Assembly (NCBI GenBank): GCA_964636625.1
Contig: CAZWUL010000001.1
Location: 41,818-105,817, forward strand
Length of the DNA stretch: 64,000 bases
Reading direction: 5' to 3'
Source: CAZWUL01 sp964636625
GTDB taxonomy: Bacteria > Atribacterota > Phoenicimicrobiia > Phoenicimicrobiales > Stramentimicrobiaceae
Position numbers and translations under genes: made by a program. The notes under the pieces are model-generated. The model searched no databases. It was not told the origin of the DNA and worked only from the letters and a program-made list of their open reading frames with translations. Below are positions 1-9,289 of this stretch, in pieces (within the stretch, counting starts at the first letter, position 1; the number at the start of each line of letters is the position of its first letter).

Positions 1-1
1 T

Positions 2-652
2 AATCTATTTGCCGGTGGTATTACCGTATTTTTGAGCTGGCTCTGGTTTCAAGAGTCACAAATAATGGTGCGAAGGAGTTTACCTATCTGGGGAGTAGAT
101 GTTCCAAAGGCAGGAGAAGCCCTGCCTTTGATTAGAAGTATGATTGTTGTTTTCGCTCACCATTCCCCACTTGTATATCTTACTTTAATTATTGTTCTAA
201 TATCTCATGTTATAATATTTAAAACACCCTTTGGTTTAAGATTACGAGCTGTGGGAGAATACCCTCATGCTGCAGATACTCTTGGTGTTAATGTTATAAA
301 TATGAGATATCTTGCTGTCATTATATCAGGAGCCCTGGCTGGCTTGGCTGGCTCATTCCTGTCAATTGAGCAAGCTCATTTTTTTGTTAGAGATATGAGT
401 GGCGGAAGAGGATTTATTGCATTGGCTGCTATGATTTTTGGTAAATGGACACCATTTGGCACAGTAGGCGCTGCTTTAATTTTTGGAATTGGAGAGGCGC
501 TTGCTATAAGATTGCAAGGTATTTTTACAATACCTGTACAATTTATAAATATGGTACCTTACTTACTGGCAATATTTGTATTGGTGGGTGCAATAGGAAG
601 ATCGAATGCCCCTGCCGCAGATGGTGTTCCTTATGAAAAAGAAACTATTTGA
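2..652 (+). CDS. ABC transporter permease, nucleoside/simple-sugar type (5' partial)
   Basis: This is the C-terminal 216 residues of an inner-membrane permease. The reading frame is open from base 2, so the true start lies before the window and the TTG at 32 is an internal Leu codon. Several hydrophobic helices and the segment with GLRLRAVGE followed by A-D-T-L-G-V-N (around 80-100) match the BPD_transp_2 family, specifically the second permease of BmpA-type nucleoside importers (NupQ/YufQ-like, COG1079). The partner permease, ATPase and lipoprotein would be expected upstream. The stop lies 47 bases before the rodZ-like gene. The substrate (nucleoside versus sugar) is inferred from family resemblance only. 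Confidence 0.8.
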   Translation, partial: NLFAGGITVFLSWLWFQESQIMVRRSLPIWGVDVPKAGEALPLIRSMIVVFAHHSPLVYLTLIIVLISHVIIFKTPFGLRLRAVGEYPHAADTLGVNVINMRYLAVIISGALAGLAGSFLSIEQAHFFVRDMSGGRGFIALAAMIFGKWTPFGTVGAALIFGIGEALAIRLQGIFTIPVQFINMVPYLLAIFVLVGAIGRSNAPAADGVPYEKETI

Positions 653-699
653 AAAAGCGATTTCCAGATTCAATACTAAATTAGGAGTATTAATGTTAA

Positions 700-1587
700 A
701 TGAAACAAATAGGAGAATACTTAAAAAATAGAAGAATAGAGTTGGGTATTTCACTGGATGAAGCTGAACAATCCCTTAAAATAAGAAAAAAATACCTAAT
801 TGGTATCGAGGAGGGGAATGAAAACATTCTTCCTGGTAGAACTTATTTTATTGGTTATTTAAGAAATTATGCTAATTATCTTGATGCAGATCAGGAATAT
901 ATCAGTAAATTATTAGAAGGAACAAAAGAAGCAGAAGAAGAAAAAAAAGCAATGGAAGAGGAGTTAAGAGAAGAACAACCAGAGAAAAAAAAAGTATCTA
1001 GAAAAAAAAGCAAAAGCACCGGCAAATATTTTTATCCAGATAAAAGAAAATACCGTCCAAAAAGAGAAAAAAGAAGTATTAACTATATTCCTTTTTTAAA
1101 AATCATAATTATCCTAATCTTGCTTGGAGGTATTATTTTTGTTGTGAATCAATTCTTAAACAGGATGAAAGAACCTTCCACGCCTGTTAGCCAAAATGAT
1201 AATAATAATTTCAAAACCAGCGAAGTAGAAGAAAAATCCATTGAGGAAGAATTGGCACAGATGGCAGAGGAGAATTTAGAAAGTGAGGAAATTGAGCCTC
1301 TTACTGCAGAAGTATTTTTAGAACCGATACCTGGTTATAAGCCCGTAAAAATTGTAACCCAAGAACCAACATGGGTAAAGATAGTACACGATGAAGAAAT
1401 ATTATATGAGGACTTTGTTCTTTCCGAAGAAGAAGTAGCCATAAAATTGGAAGGACTGGTTTCGGTTATAACAACATCTTCTGATAGTATAAGTGTTTTC
1501 TATGACGATATTGAGATAGAAGCCCAACCATCTGGTAATTATCGTCTTGTACAATATCAAATTGCTGCCAGTGCTGAGAATAATTAA
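700..1587 (+). CDS. RodZ-like helix-turn-helix membrane protein
   Basis: This 295-residue protein has the RodZ layout. An N-terminal HTH domain (residues 1-65, with LKNRRIELGISLDEAE) is followed by a long, highly charged Lys/Glu linker. One transmembrane helix lies near 130-150 (IIIILILLGGIIFVV), and a C-terminal extracytoplasmic domain of the DUF4115 type begins near 205. RodZ proteins connect MreB to the wall-elongation machinery. Here the HTH is more likely a protein-interaction fold than a DNA-binding one. The start is the first in-frame codon after a TAA at 697-699, and an AGGAG-like site sits about 13 bases upstream. The gene is followed after 2 bases by the DUF4416 gene, so the two are probably cotranscribed. 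Confidence 0.8.
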   Translation: MKQIGEYLKNRRIELGISLDEAEQSLKIRKKYLIGIEEGNENILPGRTYFIGYLRNYANYLDADQEYISKLLEGTKEAEEEKKAMEEELREEQPEKKKVSRKKSKSTGKYFYPDKRKYRPKREKRSINYIPFLKIIIILILLGGIIFVVNQFLNRMKEPSTPVSQNDNNNFKTSEVEEKSIEEELAQMAEENLESEEIEPLTAEVFLEPIPGYKPVKIVTQEPTWVKIVHDEEILYEDFVLSEEEVAIKLEGLVSVITTSSDSISVFYDDIEIEAQPSGNYRLVQYQIAASAENN

Positions 1588-1589
1588 AA

Positions 1590-2153
1590 ATGGGACAAAT
1601 TACTTACCCCAAGCCTGTCAAATTAATATTTAGCATAATCAGTTCAAAAGATGATATTTTTACCAAAGGGAAGCATCGCTTGATTGAAATATATGGTCCT
1701 ATAGATATGGAAAGTGAATACCAGTTATTTGATTTTACCGATTATTATAAAAGTGAAATGGGTAATTGTTTAAAACAAAAATTGGTAACTTTTGAAAAAT
1801 TAATTACTCCAGATATGCTTAGTCAAATAAAATGCGATAGTAATCATTTAGAACTGCAGTTAAGTATGGACAACAAAAACATAGGTCAGACAACGCAAAG
1901 AAAAGTAAATTTTGATCCAGGCTATTTGACACTAGGTAAATTTGTATTAGCCAGTACAAAAAACGGAGCTGCTAGAATCTATCTAAATCAGGGGATATAT
2001 TCCGAAATTACACTTAGATATGTTAAGAAATCATTCAGTCCTTTAGAGTGGACCTATAGAAATTATAAAACTGATTTATTTATTGAATTTCTTAATAAAG
2101 TAAGAGAAAAATATAAAATTCAATTAAAAGAAATTCCAAAAAATAACAATTAA
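1590..2153 (+). CDS. DUF4416 family protein of unknown function
   Basis: This 187-residue cytoplasmic protein has no signal peptide or membrane segment. The opening PKPVKLIFSIISSKDDIF, a central FDFTDYYKSEMG, and the later NFDPGYLT-GKFVLASTKN belong to the DUF4416 family, whose function is not established. The start ATG lies 2 bases after the rodZ-like stop and has no convincing Shine-Dalgarno site, which suggests translational coupling. It is the middle gene of a rodZ-like / DUF4416 / thpR / recA run. Confidence 0.8.
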   Translation: MGQITYPKPVKLIFSIISSKDDIFTKGKHRLIEIYGPIDMESEYQLFDFTDYYKSEMGNCLKQKLVTFEKLITPDMLSQIKCDSNHLELQLSMDNKNIGQTTQRKVNFDPGYLTLGKFVLASTKNGAARIYLNQGIYSEITLRYVKKSFSPLEWTYRNYKTDLFIEFLNKVREKYKIQLKEIPKNNN

Positions 2154-2170
2154 ATTAACAGATAATGTAA

Positions 2171-2176
2171 AAGGAG
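2171..2176 (+). promoter_or_regulatory. Ribosome binding site that places the thpR start at ATT 2184
   Basis: AAGGAG lies 7 bases before an in-frame ATT. The next ATG is 98 bases downstream, much too far for this site to serve it. Confidence 0.6.
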
Positions 2177-2183
2177 TTGAATA

Positions 2184-2768
2184 ATTATAATTAGTGGTAC
2201 AAAAAGAGTCTTTATTGCAGTTAATCTTGATAAAGAATTAAAACAATACCTTTCTATTGTTCAAGATGATATAATGAAAAATAAAGATGCACAAGTACGT
2301 ATAAAAACAGTTGATAAAAATAATTTTCACCTTTCTTTAAAATTCCTTGGCGACTTAAATATGTTGTCAATTGAAAAAACATTGATTGCACTGCAGAGAT
2401 TATTATCCCACTATCATTCTTTTAAAATTGCACTTTCAAGTAGACTGGGAGTATATCCTGATTTTAAAAAACCTCGTGTTATCTGGGCAGGCATTAAAGA
2501 AGGCAATGATGAATTAATAAAAATATATCATGATATTGAAAGAAAACTAAAGGATGAATCATTTTATTGCTGTGATAAAAATTTTTCTCCACATATTACC
2601 CTGGGGAGGGTGAAATATATTAAATACCCAAAAAATTTAGCAGATTATTTAAGAACTATTAAATTAAAAGATATTTCCCAGGTTGTTCGTTCAATAGAGT
2701 TGATGGAAAGTGATTTAACAAGTAATGGCCCTATTTATAACGTGATAAGCAGTTTTCCATTTTTATAA
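2184..2768 (+). CDS. thpR: RNA 2',3'-cyclic phosphodiesterase, probable ATT start
   Basis: This is a 2H phosphoesterase of the LigT/ThpR family that opens 2',3'-cyclic phosphates on RNA ends. Both H-x-[TS]-x motifs are visible: HLSL in NFHLSLKFLG and HITL in SPHITLGRV. The first ATG is at 2274, but starting there would remove the first beta strand (KRVFIAVNL), which every family member needs. The frame is open back to a TGA at 2178-2180, with no ATG, GTG or TTG between. An AAGGAG at 2171-2176 is 7 bases from an in-frame ATT at 2184, which gives 194 residues, the usual family length. The ATT start is inferred. ATA at 2187 or ATT at 2190 are less well spaced alternatives. Confidence 0.8.
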   Translation: MIISGTKRVFIAVNLDKELKQYLSIVQDDIMKNKDAQVRIKTVDKNNFHLSLKFLGDLNMLSIEKTLIALQRLLSHYHSFKIALSSRLGVYPDFKKPRVIWAGIKEGNDELIKIYHDIERKLKDESFYCCDKNFSPHITLGRVKYIKYPKNLADYLRTIKLKDISQVVRSIELMESDLTSNGPIYNVISSFPFL

Positions 2769-2857
2769 TAAGAAGAATCCATCAAAGTATAATTATATTG
2801 AGTGTTTTGGAAATTAAAAAGGTAATTACTTAATAACATAAATATTAGGAGTATTTT

Positions 2858-3913
2858 ATGAAAGAAAGTAAAAATAATGTTTCAGAAAGAGAAAAAGCCT
2901 TAAAAATGGCCATGCAAAATATAGAGCATCGCTTTGGAAAAGGTTCAATAATGAAATTTAGTGATAGGCCGAAAGTTACAGAAAGTAATATCATTTCTAC
3001 CGGTTCTCTGGCATTGGATATCGCATTGGGAATAGGTGGGGTACCCCGGGGGAGGGTTGTAGAAATATTTGGCCCGGAATCTTCAGGTAAGACAACATTG
3101 GCTTTACACATGATTGCTGAGGCGCAAAAAAATAAAGGGATAGTAGCATTTATTGATGCTGAACATGCTCTTGATCCCGCTTATGCAAAGAATATTGGTA
3201 TAAATATTGATGAGTTAATTATATCTCAGCCCGATACTGGAGAACAGGCACTGGAAATTGCTGAATCGTTGGTTAGGAGTAATGCTGTTGATATTATTGT
3301 AGTTGATTCGGTAGCAGCCTTGGTTCCAAAGGCAGAAATTGAGGGCGATATGGGAGATTCATCAATGGGATTACAGGCCAGATTAATGTCCCAAGCATTA
3401 AGAAAACTAACTGCTATAATTAACAAATCAAGAACAACAATGATATTTGTTAATCAAATACGAGAAAAAATAGGAATAATTTTTGGGAATCCTGAAACTA
3501 CTCCTGGCGGAAGGGCATTAAAATTTTATTCAACAATAAGACTGGATATCAGAAGAAAGGCTTCAATCAAGAAAAATGATACAAATATCGGCATATCTGC
3601 TAAAGTCAAAGTTGTAAAAAATAAATTAGCCCCACCTTTTCAGGAAGCTACCTTTGATATTATCTTTGGCAAGGGGATTTCCAGAGAGGGGGATATATTT
3701 AATTTAGGAGTTATGTATAATATTATCCAAAAATCAGGTACCTGGTTTTCTTATAACGATATGCAGTTAGGCCAGGGTAAAGAAAATACAAAATTATATT
3801 TTTTAGAGAACCCGGAATTATCTAAAGAAATTGAGAAAAAAATATTAATTGCCGCAAAACTTCCCGGAACAGAGGGAGAACAACCCGATACTAAAGATGA
3901 ACAAAGCACATAA
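2858..3913 (+). CDS. recA: Recombinase A
   Basis: RecA forms the ATP-dependent filament on single-stranded DNA that drives homologous recombination and triggers the SOS response. The 351-residue protein has Walker A GPESSGKT at 72-79, the Walker B region [10 protein letters not shown], loop L1 around [22 protein letters not shown] (about 155-175), and the L2/[15 protein letters not shown] segment. The C-terminus is acidic, as is typical. An AGGAG site precedes the ATG. recX overlaps its end. I found no LexA-type box in the 89 bases upstream, so SOS control is not supported by the sequence. Confidence 0.98.
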   Translation: MKESKNNVSEREKALKMAMQNIEHRFGKGSIMKFSDRPKVTESNIISTGSLALDIALGIGGVPRGRVVEIFGPESSGKTTLALHMIAEAQKNKGIVAFIDAEHALDPAYAKNIGINIDELIISQPDTGEQALEIAESLVRSNAVDIIVVDSVAALVPKAEIEGDMGDSSMGLQARLMSQALRKLTAIINKSRTTMIFVNQIREKIGIIFGNPETTPGGRALKFYSTIRLDIRRKASIKKNDTNIGISAKVKVVKNKLAPPFQEATFDIIFGKGISREGDIFNLGVMYNIIQKSGTWFSYNDMQLGQGKENTKLYFLENPELSKEIEKKILIAAKLPGTEGEQPDTKDEQST

Positions 3914-4529
3914 AATTACCGACATACAGTTAAAAAGAAATATTGTAAAAATATATGTTGATAACAATTTTTTTGTTGAGACTGAATCTGTAATATTAAG
4001 TGATTTTGACTTATATATTGGAAAAGATATAAGTAATGAAATTATTGATAATATAAGGAAAAAAGAAGCCTTTCGTAAAGCAAAAAATGATGTTATACGT
4101 TTTTTATCATATCGTTTCCGTTCTGAATGGGAGGTAGTTAATAAATTAAAACGAAAAAAATATTCAACAAATACAATAAATGAAATAATTCATTGGTTAA
4201 AAGAAAAAGAATTGATTAATGACAGAGAATTTTCCTTAATGTGGATCAAAGATCGCATGGCTAATAAACCACTGGGAAAATTGAAAATAAAAAAAGAATT
4301 AAGGCAAAAAGGCATCAAAGAAAATATTATTGATAATGTAATAAGTATTTTTTTTGAAAAAGAAGAAGATGAATTGGAGATTGCCTATCAATTAATTGAA
4401 AGGAAAAAGCATGCTTTAAAGCTTAAAAATATTAAATTAGAGCCAAAATATATTATTAGCATGTTAAAAAATCGCGGCTTTTCTTACAGTGTGATAAATA
4501 ATATCTATGATAAAATTATAAACGACTAA
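3897..4529 (+). CDS. recX: Regulatory protein RecX
   Basis: RecX binds and modulates RecA filaments. The 210-residue, highly basic protein shows the repeated three-helix RecX pattern, for example [20 protein letters not shown] and a later [14 protein letters not shown]. It overlaps the recA 3' end by 17 bases, the usual linked arrangement. I chose ATG 3897. A GAGGGAG sequence at 3870-3876 is too far from that ATG (about 20 bases) and sits better (11 bases) before an in-frame ATA at 3888, so an ATA start is possible here too. The TTG at 3849 would create an unnecessarily long overlap. Confidence 0.88.
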   Translation: MNKAHKITDIQLKRNIVKIYVDNNFFVETESVILSDFDLYIGKDISNEIIDNIRKKEAFRKAKNDVIRFLSYRFRSEWEVVNKLKRKKYSTNTINEIIHWLKEKELINDREFSLMWIKDRMANKPLGKLKIKKELRQKGIKENIIDNVISIFFEKEEDELEIAYQLIERKKHALKLKNIKLEPKYIISMLKNRGFSYSVINNIYDKIIND

Positions 4530-4840
4530 ATATATTTTTCATAATTTACTAAAAAATAAAATAATAGTAACAAAAATAGAATTTTAATTTATAGTGGAGT
4601 CTTGTAAAAAAGTAATATGGCAGTAATTCAACGCTATTTGACTTTTATTTTTTATAGAGATAAAATATATAAGTTAATATTAATATAAGTATATCCTTAA
4701 TTTTTTAATTTGTTCTTAGTTTTTAACAGATAGCTGAAGCATAAGCATAAATTGTTTTTTACTAATATGTAATGTAGTATATTTTAATGTGTTGTGAATA
4801 TAATTTTTGAACCTTTTAAATTGAATAGGGGGTGAAAGCC
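4530..4840. other. Intergenic region between recX and rny
   Basis: This 311-base AT-rich spacer has no open reading frame of note. A candidate sigma-70 promoter for rny lies at 4752-4780. The Shine-Dalgarno site AGGGGGTGA is at 4827-4835. I see no hairpin with a T-run to terminate recA-recX. Confidence 0.6.
4752..4780 (+). promoter_or_regulatory. Candidate sigma-70 promoter for rny
   Basis: A -35 TTGTTT at 4752-4757 and a -10 TAGTAT at 4775-4780 are separated by exactly 17 bases. Both are imperfect, and the background is extremely AT-rich, so this is tentative. Confidence 0.35.
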
Positions 4841-6373
4841 ATTAATACATCTATTTTTTCTATTGCAACAATTTTGTTGGGCATACTAATTGGCTTTTTG
4901 TTAACTAATTTTTTTGCAAAAACAAAATTATCTTCATCAGAAAAGGCGAGCAATCAAATTATTGAAAATGCTAACAAAGAAGCTGAATCAATAAAAAAAG
5001 AAGCTCAATTACAAGCGAAAGAAGAAACTTATCAAATTATAAGAAAAAGCGAAATAGAATGCCAACAAAAAAGAAATAAGTTAGAAAACATTAACGAACA
5101 ACTTATCAAAAAAAGCAATAATCTTGTGCAAAAATTAGAACTAATCGAAAAAAGACAGAAGGATATAACTATTAAAGAACAAGAAATTGAAAAAAAATCA
5201 CAAGAAATCACTCAAATTTACCAAAAACAGAGAGATGAATTAGTTCGTATATCGAAATTAAATATTGAGGAAGCAAAAAAAGATTTACTTGGTAGATTGG
5301 AAAAAGAATTAGATCATGAGGCAGGTAAATTAATTAAAACTGTTGAAGAACAAGCTAAAGAGGATGCTGAGAAAAAGGTGCGCAACATTATTGCTCTTGC
5401 AATTCAACGTTATTCTTCTGACTATACAGTAGAGTCAACTATATCAGTTGTCTCTCTTCCTAATGAAGACATGAAAGGAAGAATAATCGGAAGAGAGGGC
5501 AGAAACATCAGAACTTTTGAAAGAATAGCCGGAGTTGATTTAATAGTTGACGATACCCCGGAGGCAGTTATTATTTCGGGTTTCGATCCTGTAAGGCGTG
5601 AAATAGCCAGGATTGCCCTGGAGAAGTTAATCACTGATGGTAGAATACAACCAGCCAGGATAGAGGAAGTAATAGAAAGTTCAAAGAAAATTGTTGAGAG
5701 TAATATAAAAGAAGAAGGAGAAAAGGCAGTATTTGATACGAATGTAAGGAATTTAAGCCCAAAATTGGTTAATATTTTAGGTAAACTAAAATATAGAACA
5801 AGTTACGGACAAAATGTTTTACAGCATTCAAAAGAAGTTGCTTATTTTGCTGGAATTATGGCAGATGAGTTAGGATTAAATTCAACTTTCTGTAAAAGGG
5901 CGGGATTGTTACATGATATTGGGAAAGCTGCTGATATGGAAATTGAAGGTCCTCATGCATTAATTGGAGCTGACATAGCTAGAAAAAATGGCGAGTCACA
6001 AAAAATTGTAAATGCAATTGCTGCTCATCATGAAGACGAAAAGCCTGAAACAGTTGAAGCTATATTAGTTCAGGCAGCAGATGCAATTTCAGCTTCAAGG
6101 CCGGGAGCTAGAAGAGAAATGCTAGAAACTTATATCAAGAGATTAAAAGAATTAGAAGAAATAGCTAATTCTTTCGAAGGTGTTGAAAAATGTTATGCAA
6201 TTCAAGCTGGTAGAGAAATAAGGATTATAGTAAATCCTGAAGAAATTGATGATTATTTATCAGCAAAATTATCAAGGGATATTTCAAAAAAGATTGAAAA
6301 AAATATTGATTACCCTGGCCAAGTAAAAGTAAATGTTATAAGAGAGACTCGCTCAGTAGAGTATGCAAAATAA
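4841..6373 (+). CDS. rny: Ribonuclease Y, probable ATT start
   Basis: RNase Y is the membrane-anchored endoribonuclease that initiates mRNA decay. The protein of about 510 residues has an N-terminal transmembrane helix ([14 protein letters not shown]), a long coiled coil (about 30-200), a KH domain with [10 protein letters not shown] near 212, and an HD domain with LLHDIGKA (HD near 358). GTG at 4832 has been considered as the start, but it is part of a near-perfect Shine-Dalgarno sequence AGGGGGTGA (4827-4835). The in-frame codon 5 bases after that site is ATT at 4841, the better start. No ATG follows until well inside the protein. It appears to be monocistronic, ending in a strong terminator. 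Confidence 0.93.
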   Translation: MNTSIFSIATILLGILIGFLLTNFFAKTKLSSSEKASNQIIENANKEAESIKKEAQLQAKEETYQIIRKSEIECQQKRNKLENINEQLIKKSNNLVQKLELIEKRQKDITIKEQEIEKKSQEITQIYQKQRDELVRISKLNIEEAKKDLLGRLEKELDHEAGKLIKTVEEQAKEDAEKKVRNIIALAIQRYSSDYTVESTISVVSLPNEDMKGRIIGREGRNIRTFERIAGVDLIVDDTPEAVIISGFDPVRREIARIALEKLITDGRIQPARIEEVIESSKKIVESNIKEEGEKAVFDTNVRNLSPKLVNILGKLKYRTSYGQNVLQHSKEVAYFAGIMADELGLNSTFCKRAGLLHDIGKAADMEIEGPHALIGADIARKNGESQKIVNAIAAHHEDEKPETVEAILVQAADAISASRPGARREMLETYIKRLKELEEIANSFEGVEKCYAIQAGREIRIIVNPEEIDDYLSAKLSRDISKKIEKNIDYPGQVKVNVIRETRSVEYAK

Positions 6374-6392
6374 AAAAATAAAAGCAATTATA

Positions 6393-6438
6393 AGAGAAGG
6401 AGTTATATAGGTAATTTGATATATCTCCTTCTCTTTTA
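6393..6438 (+). terminator. Rho-independent terminator after rny
   Basis: AGAGAAGGAG at 6393-6402 pairs perfectly with CTCCTTCTCT at 6425-6434. The pairing extends inward through TATATA/TATAT, and the 3' side runs into TTTT. Confidence 0.8.
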
Positions 6439-6532
6439 GTTTTATAATACTTTATACTGATACTATTATGAATAATAGTGAAAAATTATATAAAAAATAC
6501 AAACAATAATACGAATAGGAAATATATAAGTT

Positions 6533-7885
6533 ATGCCAACATACTATATAAAAACTTTTGGTTGTCAAATGAACGTAAATGACTCTGAAATTATTGCAGG
6601 ACAGTTAGAAGATATGGGCTATGAAATGACTTCTGATATTAGCAATTCAAATATAATTATTCTTAATACATGCTGTGTCAGAAAAAAAGTTGAACATAAA
6701 ATATACAGTATGGCGGGAAGGGCTAGTCAAATAAAAAAAGCAAATCCCGGGGTTATTTTAGGAATCTGCGGTTGTCTGGCACAAAAAGAAAAAGAAAATA
6801 TACAAAAAAAAGTACCATCAGCAGACTTAGTGTTTGGGCCATCTCAGGCTCCATCTTTTAACTCCATCCTGGAACAATATTTGATAAACAAAAAAAGAAT
6901 AGTTGAATGTAATAATAGGGAACTGTTTAATATACAACATGTCCCAATTAAGCATTATAATCAAATATCAGCCTTTGTACAGATTATGAAAGGATGCAAT
7001 AATTTTTGTTCTTATTGCATAGTTCCTTTTACAAGAGGTCCTGAAGAAAGCAGACCGTCTGAGGATATAATAAGTGAAATCAATAAATTAGCAAATATAG
7101 GCTATAAAGAGGTATTTTTATTGGGTCAAAATGTAAATTCTTATGGAGTTGATATAATAAATCATGATAATTTCGTTAACTTATTGACAAAAATTAATAA
7201 TATTGAAAAGATAAAAAGAATAAGATTTACTACATCACATCCTAAAGATTTTAATCTTGAGTTGATAAAAATTATTAAAAATGGCAAAAAAATATGTGAA
7301 CACATTCATTTGCCAATTCAATCTGGCTCAGATAAGATACTTAAGAGAATGAACAGGAAATATGACATGGCACAATACTATCAAATTATAAGACATATCA
7401 GAAATAATATGCCTGATGCCAGTATAACCACAGATGCAATGGTTGGTTTTCCAGGAGAAACAGAAAATGACTTCAGATATACCTTAGAAGCATTTAAAGA
7501 GATTCAATTTGATTCTGCTTATACCTTCATGTATTCAAATAGAGAAAAAACATTGGCATCATTGTTTGATTTTCAGGTTGATTATAAGATAAAAAAAGAA
7601 AGGTTATGGAAACTGATTGATATACAAAAAAAGATATCATATCAAAAAAATAAAAAACTAATTGGTAAAACAGTAGAGATATTAATTGAAAATAAGTCCA
7701 AAAAAGATGTCACAAATCAATACTGGGGCAAAACACGAACCAATAAAGTAGTAGTATTTTTAAATAAAAATTATTATGAGAGAAAGAAATGTAGTGGGCT
7801 AATTGGCAAATTTGCAGAAATTATTATTCACAACGTAGATGCTTATACATTGTATGGGGAACTCGTTAATGTTAAAGAAAAATAA
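6533..7885 (+). CDS. miaB: tRNA-2-methylthio-N6-dimethylallyladenosine synthase MiaB
   Basis: MiaB is the radical-SAM methylthiotransferase that converts i6A37 to ms2i6A37 in tRNAs reading UNN codons. The 450-residue protein has the N-terminal UPF0004 domain with three cluster cysteines (C11, C47, C81). The radical-SAM motif C155-x3-C159-x2-C162 lies in GCNNFCSYC, and a C-terminal TRAM domain follows. It overlaps miaA by 17 bases, pairing the methylthiotransferase with the enzyme that makes its substrate. Confidence 0.96.
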   Translation: MPTYYIKTFGCQMNVNDSEIIAGQLEDMGYEMTSDISNSNIIILNTCCVRKKVEHKIYSMAGRASQIKKANPGVILGICGCLAQKEKENIQKKVPSADLVFGPSQAPSFNSILEQYLINKKRIVECNNRELFNIQHVPIKHYNQISAFVQIMKGCNNFCSYCIVPFTRGPEESRPSEDIISEINKLANIGYKEVFLLGQNVNSYGVDIINHDNFVNLLTKINNIEKIKRIRFTTSHPKDFNLELIKIIKNGKKICEHIHLPIQSGSDKILKRMNRKYDMAQYYQIIRHIRNNMPDASITTDAMVGFPGETENDFRYTLEAFKEIQFDSAYTFMYSNREKTLASLFDFQVDYKIKKERLWKLIDIQKKISYQKNKKLIGKTVEILIENKSKKDVTNQYWGKTRTNKVVVFLNKNYYERKKCSGLIGKFAEIIIHNVDAYTLYGELVNVKEK

Positions 7886-8843
7886 TATTGTTATACTCAC
7901 AGGCCCAACAGGAGTAGGCAAGACTAATATATCTATCAGAATCGCTAAATATATCCCTGAAATTGAAATAATTTCAGCTGACTCAATGCAGATCTATAAA
8001 GACCTTAATATTGGAACAGATAAGCCTGATATCAGCATTTTAAAGAAATACCCTCACCATTGTATAGATATAGTTTCTCCTATAAAAAATTATGACGTAA
8101 TGCAATATTTTAACTACTCTCATAAATGTATTAAAAATATACTTTCACGAAATAAAAAACCGCTAATAGTGGGAGGTACAGGTCTCTATTTAAAATCATT
8201 TATTGAGCCTATTTTTGATGGACCTGGGAAAAATACAAATATTCGTGCTAATTTAACAAAAATCGCAGCTGATAAGGGAAATAACTTTTTATATGATGAG
8301 CTGAAGAAAATTGATGCTGAATATTCTGCTAAAATTAGTAAAAATGATATAAAGAGAATTATCAGGGGATTAGAAGTATATTATTTAACCGGCCATAAAT
8401 TATCTTATTTCCACCATAAAAGTAAGGATAATGTTTATCAAAATAAACCAAATTACAATTTTTATATTATATGCCTTTTTATGAAAAGAGAAAAAATGTA
8501 TCAAAAAATAAATGAACGAGTAGAAGAGATGATAAAAAAGGGGTTAATTGACGAAACAAAAAATATAATAAATAAATATAAAAAAGAAAATATTAATTTT
8601 AAACAATGTACGGCAATGCAAGGCTTGGGCTACAAACAGCTACTATTGCATTTAAGAGGTTATATTTCTCTAAATGAAGCTATTGAAACAATAAAAAAAG
8701 AAACCCGTCATTTTTCTAAAAGACAATTAAGCTGGTTTAGAAATCAAATTTCTGTAGACTATTGGATAAATATAGATGAATATAAAAACCTGGAGGAATG
8801 TTCCAAAAAAATTATAAATATAATTAAAAGTATGGGATACTAA
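7869..8843 (+). CDS. miaA: tRNA dimethylallyltransferase MiaA
   Basis: MiaA transfers a dimethylallyl group from DMAPP to A37 of tRNA, making i6A for MiaB. From ATG 7869 the protein has 324 residues, a P-loop GPTGVGKT at 12-19, the ISADSMQIY substrate motif, GGTGLYLKSF, and the C-terminal RQLSWFRNQ. A GGGGAA site precedes ATG 7869. The earlier in-frame TTG at 7839 would extend the overlap with miaB without any ribosome site. Confidence 0.95.
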   Translation: MLKKNNIVILTGPTGVGKTNISIRIAKYIPEIEIISADSMQIYKDLNIGTDKPDISILKKYPHHCIDIVSPIKNYDVMQYFNYSHKCIKNILSRNKKPLIVGGTGLYLKSFIEPIFDGPGKNTNIRANLTKIAADKGNNFLYDELKKIDAEYSAKISKNDIKRIIRGLEVYYLTGHKLSYFHHKSKDNVYQNKPNYNFYIICLFMKREKMYQKINERVEEMIKKGLIDETKNIINKYKKENINFKQCTAMQGLGYKQLLLHLRGYISLNEAIETIKKETRHFSKRQLSWFRNQISVDYWINIDEYKNLEECSKKIINIIKSMGY

Positions 8844-9289
8844 TAAATATTGCAAATAATTTAGAAATGTGGTATATTACAAAAAATATACTACGTCCGA
8901 TAATGTATCTTATGTAAAGTTATTATTTTATTAATAAAAACTGGTTAGTATATATTTTTTGAAGTTATCTCTCTTATATCACCGTCATAAGTAACAGGGT
9001 TGTTTAACAATTTTGACTATATTCCCCTTTTATAATATTGCAATATCTTCTGATATAAATACAAAGTACAAAGTTTAAAGTCTCACGATTTGAATAAAAA
9101 GTATCACTTAGTAAAAATTATGTTCTTCCCCGTGTCTGATTCCAGCAAAGATGATGATTTTTTGTCGTTTTCCCGGTCATCTGCAATTCGGATACTGATT
9201 CTAAGACAATAGAGCGAAGATTGGCAGTATTTTTGTAAAGTTAATACTAATTTCTTATGATTATACCCCTTCTTTATCGGGTATTCATA
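8844..9289. other. Convergent intergenic region with a GC-richer island
   Basis: This stretch separates convergent miaA (+) and tetR (-). It contains a 10-bp inverted repeat (8869-8878 with 8885-8894) and a 6-bp hairpin ATACCC/GGGTAT (9263-9284). About 100 bases (roughly 9121-9220) have clearly higher GC (42 of 100 by my count) than the surrounding AT-rich spacer. On the minus strand that island reads as a short open stretch containing SIVLESVSELQMTGKTTKNH, which I cannot assign. It may be a gene or element remnant. Confidence 0.5.

Noticed and set aside
2769..2857. LexA/SOS box upstream of recA
   Set aside because: No GAAC-N4-GTTC or CTGT-N8-ACAG type dyad is visible in the short upstream region.
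9263..9284. Terminator for tetR at the ATACCC/GGGTAT hairpin
   Set aside because: The stem is only 6 bp and there is no T-run on the minus strand after it.
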